Of a stretch of 64,000 nt of DNA, positions 50,401 through 59,400 are shown piece by piece. This DNA comes from Forficula auricularia (lineage: Eukaryota; Arthropoda; Insecta; Dermaptera; Forficulidae), in the NCBI GenBank assembly GCA_024734495.1, contig JALMQS010000908.1, positions 124,001 to 188,000 of the forward strand. Direction: 5' to 3'. Position 1 is the stretch's first letter; each line of letters starts with the position of its first letter. The notes beneath the pieces were generated by a model. It saw nothing but the letters and a program-made list of their open reading frames with translations. It was not told where the DNA came from and did no database searches. The position numbers and the translations under genes were made by a program.

Positions 50401-53400
50401 TTCCTTGCATAGATAAACATAGTTGGTTTAGAATGGTGAAGATGTCTGCCAAGTAAGAAAGTTATGCAATCCAATTTTTGTCGTTGAAATAAATGGCCAA
50501 ATTTGATTTTTTATCATTTAGAAATATTTTCACTTCCGTAGTCAGTTCCAGTAAACGAACTAACAGTTTCCCTCTCGACAGACATCTAACTTCTGTGTGA
50601 ACTAAGAGTGACGTATGATCGGCGGCAACTTCTTTACACAGAGCCGAAAATAGTCTTGAGTTAAGGGCAATCGCTTTTATAAAATTTGCAACTTTCACAG
50701 AATCCATCATTTTTTATTATCGCGGCCCCCCCTGTTAAGAATCACTGCTCTAGGCTCTACGCGAATATTTAATTAAGAGAGATTTGCTTGAATTAAATAA
50801 AGGAGCCAAGAGGTTTCACTTCTACTGCGTGAAAGTCTCACGCCTATTTTTTCTTTTTAAATCAACTATTTTTTCAAATTTCCATTGATAAATGGAAAAT
50901 TTCTCCCGAAACGTTTGAATTTCTTATAAACTTTATTTATAATAGAATTGTATTTATATATAAAATAATATTTATTCCAATTTATGTTACGTTAAAGGTC
51001 GCCAAAATCGACAATTAAGTGAGGATGAAAGAAGTTTGGGCAGCATTGGCTATATTGCTGGAAGCCTTGCTTATTTGCCAGGAAGTATGGGTTATCTCGG
51101 AGCCTCCTCACAGGAGAGGCATCTAGAATTTCGTTATGAAGATCCTCCAGCTCATTACCCTTTATGGAAACCACCAGGGAACTATTTCCCTAGGGGTGAA
51201 GCACCACCTCCTTATGAAGAAGCTGTCGCTGCTGCTCGAGCAGAAGCTGCCTTGGCTGCAGCCTCTATACCTCCATCACATCAGGTATATTTACAAAACA
51301 TTAATCGAAATAACTGCCTCTCCAATTTTTACTGTAAATAATGCATTGTTTACCAACCATGGTAGTGTTTCTACTGGTGAATTGGGCAAACTATCATGAT
51401 CTAGTCACCTATCTATCTCAACGACTTAACAATTTTAGCATAATAGTCAACCAATTTTTAAAACAGTGTAATATAAATAGGTTCTTCAAATAATAAAAGT
51501 AACATAGGTAAAAATGTTTTTTAATTGAATTTTTCCAATGAATATTAATTTTATATTAAACTTTGTTAATTATAAATTATAAATCGAAATCAAACGGGAA
51601 AATAGAATTCAAGTTAATTGAAAGTAATGGAAGGCAGTCCAAGATTTTCATTTTTTGACCCTTCACCCCCCCCCATTTTGGGCGGTTAGTTTTTGCATTT
51701 TTAGACTTCTGGGGTCCCACTGATTATGTATACAAAATTTGGTTGAGTTTACTCAAATGGCCTAGATTTTTAATTTTTAACCCCCCCTCCACCCCCCTTA
51801 ATTTTGGGTCGATGTGCATCAAAATCTCATCAGCTCTTAATCTCAATGGACCAAAACTACGTTTGAAATTTGGTTTCGACATTCACACTAGTTATTGAGC
51901 TAGCTCGCCCACGAAAATTTGGTAACGCAAGTACTAACAGACTAACAGACATTTTGACAAAACAATTATTATCTCGAAAAATATAATTTTTTTATGTTCA
52001 CTTATTAGGGCTTTTTTGTAGAGCGAAATGCCATGGTTTCGCTCAATTTTTTTAATCAAAATAGTTTCAGCCGTTTTTGAGATATTTCGACAAAAAAGAA
52101 AGAAAAAAAACACTTTTTTCATGCACGATTACAATACTTGACCATACCCTGTATGGTAAAGTAAAAAAAAAAAAATAAATAAATAAAATTATAATTTGCT
52201 TCATTGTCTCACTCTTGTTTACAGCCACGAGCCGATTTCTTTCAAAAATTAGTTATTGTATGTTTAAACCTGAATTTTTTGAATCCTTCCACAATATTTT
52301 TTTGGAATAATTTTCATTATATCTTTTATTCTCACTCTAGATCTTAAATATTTTTTTCTTAGGGGCATCATCGTACAATTCCTATTAATCTTGCAACAAG
52401 TGGAGCTTTTCGACTAGATTCTTCATCCTCAGCCGGTGCTACAGTATCAACCGTCAACGAAACTCAGGGTAATTAATATTTAGATATATCTATATTCTAA
52501 TTGCATTTCTTGATCAGAATGTTAATAAATCATTCATTTTCAAACAGCAGTTTCACAAAGAACAAGGGCAGAAGATAATACTCAAAACGCCGCCCCATCT
52601 AATAGCGACCCACCTTTAACTTCTTTGGTAGCCCTTTCTCTAACAGCGTCAAGTACTTCATCAAATACTGTTGTAACTGTATCGCCTAATAATAAAAGTG
52701 GAGCTCTTGTGCCATCACCTGTTACGATAGCTGCTACAGCTTTACCCTCGTTACCTTCTTCTTCATTTCAATCAGAAATAGTTTATAATGAAGTACTTCC
52801 TTCAAGTAGTAATCCTCTATATGAAAATACAACTTCTAAAGAGGTATTGCAATATTTTTCTTTTTAATTCCTTTATAGTTTTCGATATTTTTTAGTGAAC
52901 GGATAATAGTTAATTGGACCGTCGAATAATTTTATATGGACATAATATGAATTTATATTTTTTCCTCAAACCAAATCTTCCCATTTTTTTTATAAATAAA
53001 CTAAATTGGTGGAGTGCAATTAGGTTTTTACCCCGAAGCCGAGTAATACTGAACCTATATGTTTGATTTTTTTTTGCATATCTAAAATTATGTAGTTCAA
53101 AGTTTATCCTTCAAAAATTACTGCTAATGTTTTTTTCCTTACAACTGGTGTTTCATGGGGCATAATATGAGTTGATTTGATATTGTTAGGGTTCTGTTTA
53201 AAAAATAATACGGGATTGTATTAGTGTTGTTACTATGTTTGTCTGTCAATCTTTCTTTCTGGGCATTGTAGCTGGTAAAGTAAATAAGATATAAAATTGA
53301 CTTGAAAGTATTCATTTTACTCAAAATCAAAAATCTTATTAACATTTTAATCATTTAATTATTTTGGGAGAGATGTGCGGTCAAAAATAAAAAAATATTT

Positions 53401-56400
53401 TTCATCATTGAGTGTGAGATATCCCTGTAAAGACCTCTTTAAATAGAATAGGTTTATTTTTTTAATAATGACCTTTTGAATTTGCTCTCCAATTCAAGAA
53501 CCATCCACAACGCTCAATCTTTGAAAAAACAATCGCGCAAACATCGCTTCCTCGATAAATTTAGATTTAAGCAGACTTAAAAATTGGGTTCTCACAACTT
53601 GGTAAACTATAATGCGGGCAAAATGTTCTAATTTCTAAGCTTGTAATTTTTTATAGGAAGCGTTGTGTACTAATAATTTAATTTTTCCGTCATGGTCTAA
53701 TTAGAAAAAATCCCAAAGCATTAACTTTAAATATTTATTTGAAAGGTTTTTGTTTTGCCGAGAGTAGCAGAGTTGTTGATTCACAAAGAGAAACAAAGAG
53801 GTTGTCCTCTGCTTGATGCAAATAAACATACACACATATATATCGAAATTATATATCTGTATATATATTATTTATTTGTTTAAGACTATAGTTTCGAAGA
53901 CTTGGTCTTCATCATCATTCTTTTTTAATTATAAATATTATTCATGGAGTCAATACTGTAGGGATATTGAAAATTTTCGATCTTTACTTAGCTAGGAGCC
54001 AGTAAAAATTAAAATCAACTTAAGGTCACATTCATATTTAAACACATGTATGTATCCCTTTTTTTGTAACAAAGAACAGACGGACAATGGAAGGAGGGGG
54101 GGTTTCCTTTTTTTCCCCACTTTCTTTTATCTAAAATTGTTTGTTTTGACAGAAAACATTCTAAGCGAATTGCTATTTGATAACTAAATTTTTCCGTTCA
54201 AACAAAGGTCTGAATTTTTATTGAATTAATTCAAAATTTCTAATGATTCAATTGGGCTAATTAATTTTGGGTTTCCTTCTGTTTACATTAATCTAATACC
54301 TGTGCCTTCCGGAAAAGAGTGATTGTTTGAATTTAAATGTTCAGCTAATGATTTTTTTCTGATTTCTAAAATCTCTAAATCTCTAAATATAATATATATA
54401 TATATACAGATATATAATTTCGATATATATGTGTGTATGTTTATTTGCATCAAGCAGAGGACAACCTCTTTGTTTCTCTTTGTTAAATATTTATTTTTAA
54501 AATACATCAATACATAATTGCTATATTAATTTAATGTAATTTCATTTTTATTTAACATAAATAAATAAAAAATATCACGCGGCTTGAAATATCCATGTAA
54601 AGAAAGATCGTAGAATAAAACTATTGAAATTTAATTCGCTTTAAAAATGACTGCGTGAGAGGGGCCACAAATTAGGGTAGCCATTTTTAGATGATTTTCG
54701 TACAAGTTCAATTTCATTCAAATACTGAATTTAAAATTCTATAAAAATTCTACGGATTTGTTCATTCTATCATTATGAACGACAAATAAGAAAGATTTTG
54801 ATATCTTAAGGTAGTTGTTGCGCCAAGTGGGTTTTCTTAGGTTTTTTTTTTGAAATTAAGACAGATTATTATTTAAATACTTTTGCATCTATTGGTGGCA
54901 AAACGAAATTTATGAACAATATAGTTCCAGAGATATTAAATTTCAAAAATAGAGTTTTTCAGACTCTTATACATTGAACTATACGGGATATCGGAAATTT
55001 TACATACATATATAATTATAATTAAGAAACTCTTCTTACCATTCTTTTAAAAAACTAAACCAAGATTAAACAATAACTAATACATTTTTTAAGAAAATTT
55101 TAATTCATAGCTACAACACAGTTTCTGAGATAATAATGAATAAATAATGAAAAATGTATAAAAAAAAATGTACACTAAAAACAATTTGGCAACATCGCAT
55201 TTATTTAACCAGCGAAAGATGTATAAAGCGTGCATGCGATAGATTTTTTCAAAATTATAATTTTCATAAGGTGTAACGTAGGCGTTGATTACATTTGTTA
55301 AAAAATAACAAAACGATTTTTATAGAAATAAATCGAACTTTATAATGTATTTTATTTGTCATTTTAATATAAAAATATTCAATCTCTTACAATGGTGCCA
55401 GATTTGTCAATCGAGAATGGAATTGGCTAGAATCGGTACATAAACAGCAAAAAGTTTTGGGCTTATGAATTATGAATCCTTTTTGTCTGTTCTATATCCT
55501 CTAGCATTAACTTTTTGCTAGTATTGTCGCTAAACAACTACCTTAAGTATTTTGCAAGATATAATCTTATTTCTTATCTATAAAACCATTCTAGAGGTAA
55601 AGGCCATATATTTTTTAACATGGTTTCCTACTAGTTGTTGGAAGTTGAGATGGTAAAGGCATGGGATTTAATCTTCATCAAATCATCATATCAAATAGGA
55701 TAAAAGATAATTCAGGGCAGCTTGTCGAATTCTATACAAAATTTCATAAGACATGAATTTTAGCGCTACCTAACGTATGGAGATGAAAACTGTTTTGACA
55801 ATGCCAATGCATTTTAATTTCAAGTGGCAAATACTCTCAAAAAAACAATTGAAAAACTTAAAAGTTATAAAATTGCTCATAGTGGTTTGTTAAATTTACA
55901 GATGCTTTATCTTATTTTGCTTGAATTTAACATTTCTTTCTTTCATTAGAAAATGTCATTACGGGCTAAGAAAAAACCTTTTTTTTTATTTTTTATTTTT
56001 ATTTCAACTCCGTTATTTGCGTGCAACCTGTGTTATTTGTTTGTAAATAATGCACTCAGATAAATAATATAATAACATTTTTTAAAAATTAGCTAACATA
56101 ATAATACCTATAATGCTATATCACTCGCATCCATAATAAGTATTAATTAAAACAGGAATAGCAGGGAATTGGACAATAAATAAAAATATTTTAAATATTA
56201 TATTTAATTATAATATTAATATTATATTTAAAAATATTATTTATTATCCAATTCCCGGCTATTCCTGTTTTAATTATTACCTATAATCTTGTTTACAACC
56301 ATTATAAACAGGGGATGTAGTGGTAAAAACAAAAGTGCCGGAAGGTTGGATTTATACCCAGCCCCACAATTTTCTTTTCTATAAATTTTTAAAATAGTTA

Positions 56401-59400
56401 AAATATTTATTTTTTTAATATTTTCCTTTTCGATTTTTGACAATTCTCCTTACAGCTTAAAAAAAAAAATAATCTTTCAAGATTTAGAAAAGTAATAGAA
56501 CGCATCTCGGTTTTGGAAAAAAGTACCCGAATGCTCTTCCGGCCCCGCTACACCCCTGAATTATAGCCATATATTTATCACACACAAGACCAAAAAACAA
56601 AATATTTCTTGAATTGAATCTTGTCTTATCTGAGACATAACATTATAGATCTTCTTGCTATTCGAAGTGCAAGCTAATTAATATGAGTGGTCATTTTTTT
56701 AAAACAGGTCTACTAATTACAGAGATATTCACAAAATAACTTATTCTCTAGAGCATTTTGAGCATTTAAAACATACACAGGGGTTTCAATTAAAAAAAAA
56801 ATAGGTTTTTGAAAATATCTGTAAAATGAATACTCAATTGTTTTCCTGTTTTCTCCATGGCAATCCCCTTAAAATCCTTATTCGCATATTAACAGACTTC
56901 TCAGCCCCAGTAATAATAAAGTTTACAATTGTAGCCAGATTGGTATAGATATAAAAATAAAATTTAAAAAAAAATATCAAAATTTTCTTTTGTTATATAT
57001 TTACATTTATTTTTCAAATTTTAAATAAATAACAAAATTTCTAAAATTGTTTTTATTAATCTCTTTATATTTTCATTTCTCAGTGTCCTGCTGGTTCATT
57101 AACTTCGAGTATAACAACTTCACATGAAAATCATGAATACACTGATTCACCTGCAGCAGGAACAAGTAGTTCGGCAAAGACTGGTCTTGATTCAATAAGT
57201 AGTGGCACTAGTGTGGTCGAAATAGTGGGTTCTTATTCATTACTTGATGGATTAGATCCATGTTCATGTAATGTCACCATTACAAGTTATCCATGTTTAT
57301 CGAGGCCACCATCCCAAGAAGATAATGATGACTATCGCAGCGAATGTGAAAATTGTAAAAGTACTCACGGTTCACGATATTACTTAGAAGATAGTGAAGA
57401 GAACCTCGGTTCCCAACAAGAAACAATGACACTTCATCGAAGACTTGATCATGACACAGAAGATCAACTCCCTGTTTACTATAGAACCTCACTCACTTTG
57501 CCCACTAATTGTCGACGTCAAAGGTAATAACTAAAAATAAATTTTTCTTTACTTTTCCTGAAATTAAGCCTTGTGATATTATTCGCTTGCTGATAAAAGT
57601 CTCCGAAAATCCCCATTATCAAAAAATGCTCATTTATTTATTTATCCGAAATCATAAGTTGGTGTCATCTATTAAATTCGATGGAATGGAATATTTTTAA
57701 TTATATGTCAGAGGGTTTGTTTTTCACCCCCTCGGGAATCAAACCCGAGTGCCAGTAACAGCAATGCGGGCCACCTGGCTCACCTGCAGAATGCGAACCT
57801 CTCTAACATATATACACGCGTAAAATATTTTACGTTACATTAGTTTCAAATTTTTTGAACCATTACTTTAGCCGGAATAAGAAATTAATCGTTCAATTCC
57901 AAAAACCCCATGTTATTTAGTTGGGAAACTTGGATCCCTGTTCGGCAAAGGTTAAAATATAGATAGACTTGAAACTTAGGGAAATTTTTTTATTCATTTC
58001 GAACCATATGAGCCTCTGGGAGCATAGAAATTCGAAAATACCCAAAATAAGGGCCACCCTAATATATACTAGCTGGTCCAGGCTTGCCTCCGGCACGCCC
58101 TCTGCACCTAGACAATGGCCAATCAGATCGTTTTGATCGAGGGGTGATCCGCGATTGGAAGTATGTGTACACCTCTTTGGAAGTATTTTGGAAGTACTTG
58201 GAAATATTTGGAAGTACTTGGAAATATTTGGAATTACTTGGAAATATTTGGAAGTACTTGGAAATATTTGGAATTAGTTGGAAATATTTGGAAGTACAAG
58301 TGGGAAGTAGGTGTACACTGTACAGCATATTAGGTCGCGGTTCACCCCTCGGTTTTGATCAAACATACCATAAAGTAATATAGAGTGGAAGGCTCCATAA
58401 GAAGCCAATGTATTTTAGCGTATACGAGTTACAGAGCTCCCTGAAGGTTCGGAATTGGCAATAAAATGGTGGGGAACCGCTCTCTTCGGGGCAAATTTTG
58501 GGGACGTCACAAACAGGTAGCGGATGATTCTACTATTATTACTAGTTAATTTTATATAGGGTACTTACATTTCAGGATTTTTAGGTCGTTTAAAAAAAGT
58601 ATGTTCTTTATCTGATTTTGTGTCACGATAGCAACCTTTCACAAAATATTGACGTCAAGAACTAGTCATATTTAATAATATTTTAATCGAAGGAGACAAT
58701 AAAAGAGTGTGTCTTCTGCTGGAATTATAAATTTTATTTATAACGAGACTATAGTTTCGAGTGCTTTGCTTCATACATTAATTCCTGTGAATCAATTGTA
58801 ATAGACTGATGAAGAGGGCAACTATAGTCGAAACTATAGTCTTGTTATAAATAAAATTTATAATTCCAGCAGAAGACACACTCTTTATAGCCTCCTTCAA
58901 TATATACAAATTCTGCTACCCTCGGCACAAAAACTTTCATTTTAATCTATAAATTTGTACTTTGGAAAATTTTCTAAATGAACGTTTAGCACAAAGCCTG
59001 TATGAATCTTTTATCTATGACAAAGGCTTTGAATGTCCTATGACAATAATCTTTGAATAGCTCTTAAGGACTATAATGTTCTCCGAGCCACTAGAGAGCG
59101 CTTTTCGATATTCGATAGCCTTCCACTCTATATTACTCTATAATACATACATTTGTAATATACATATATACTATTTCATTTTATATATAGAGATATATAC
59201 ATATAAATACAAATTTTTTAGAAAACAATCTTAAAAACATTTATTTTATATATATAAATTAAAGAAATTTTTTTGAAGGTATTATTTATTTAAATGTAAT
59301 TTTTTTAGATCACTGCCTCTAAATGGAAGTACAGGTTCTTCTCTGCATGGTGCTAGAGAAAATTGGTTCAGTTCTATGCCAGAATCATCTACATCAAGTT

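Larger units (their letters stand above)
53741..54482 (-). mobile_element. 5'-truncated Penelope-like copy, 14-bp TSD
   Basis: Exact 14-bp duplication TTAAATATTTATTT (53727-53740, 54483-54496). On the minus strand: an inverted terminal piece (CAAAGAGGTTGTCCTCTGC), a coding remnant IRKKSLAEHLNSNNHSFPEG, a 3' region, a hammerhead-like core, and the terminal block CAACAACTCTGCTACTCTCGG. This is the standard shape of a truncated PLE insertion. Confidence 0.8.

Noticed and set aside
57735..57800. Possible tRNA gene
   Set aside because: A- and B-box-like sequences are present, but no cloverleaf with acceptor stem can be drawn; it is a SINE piece.
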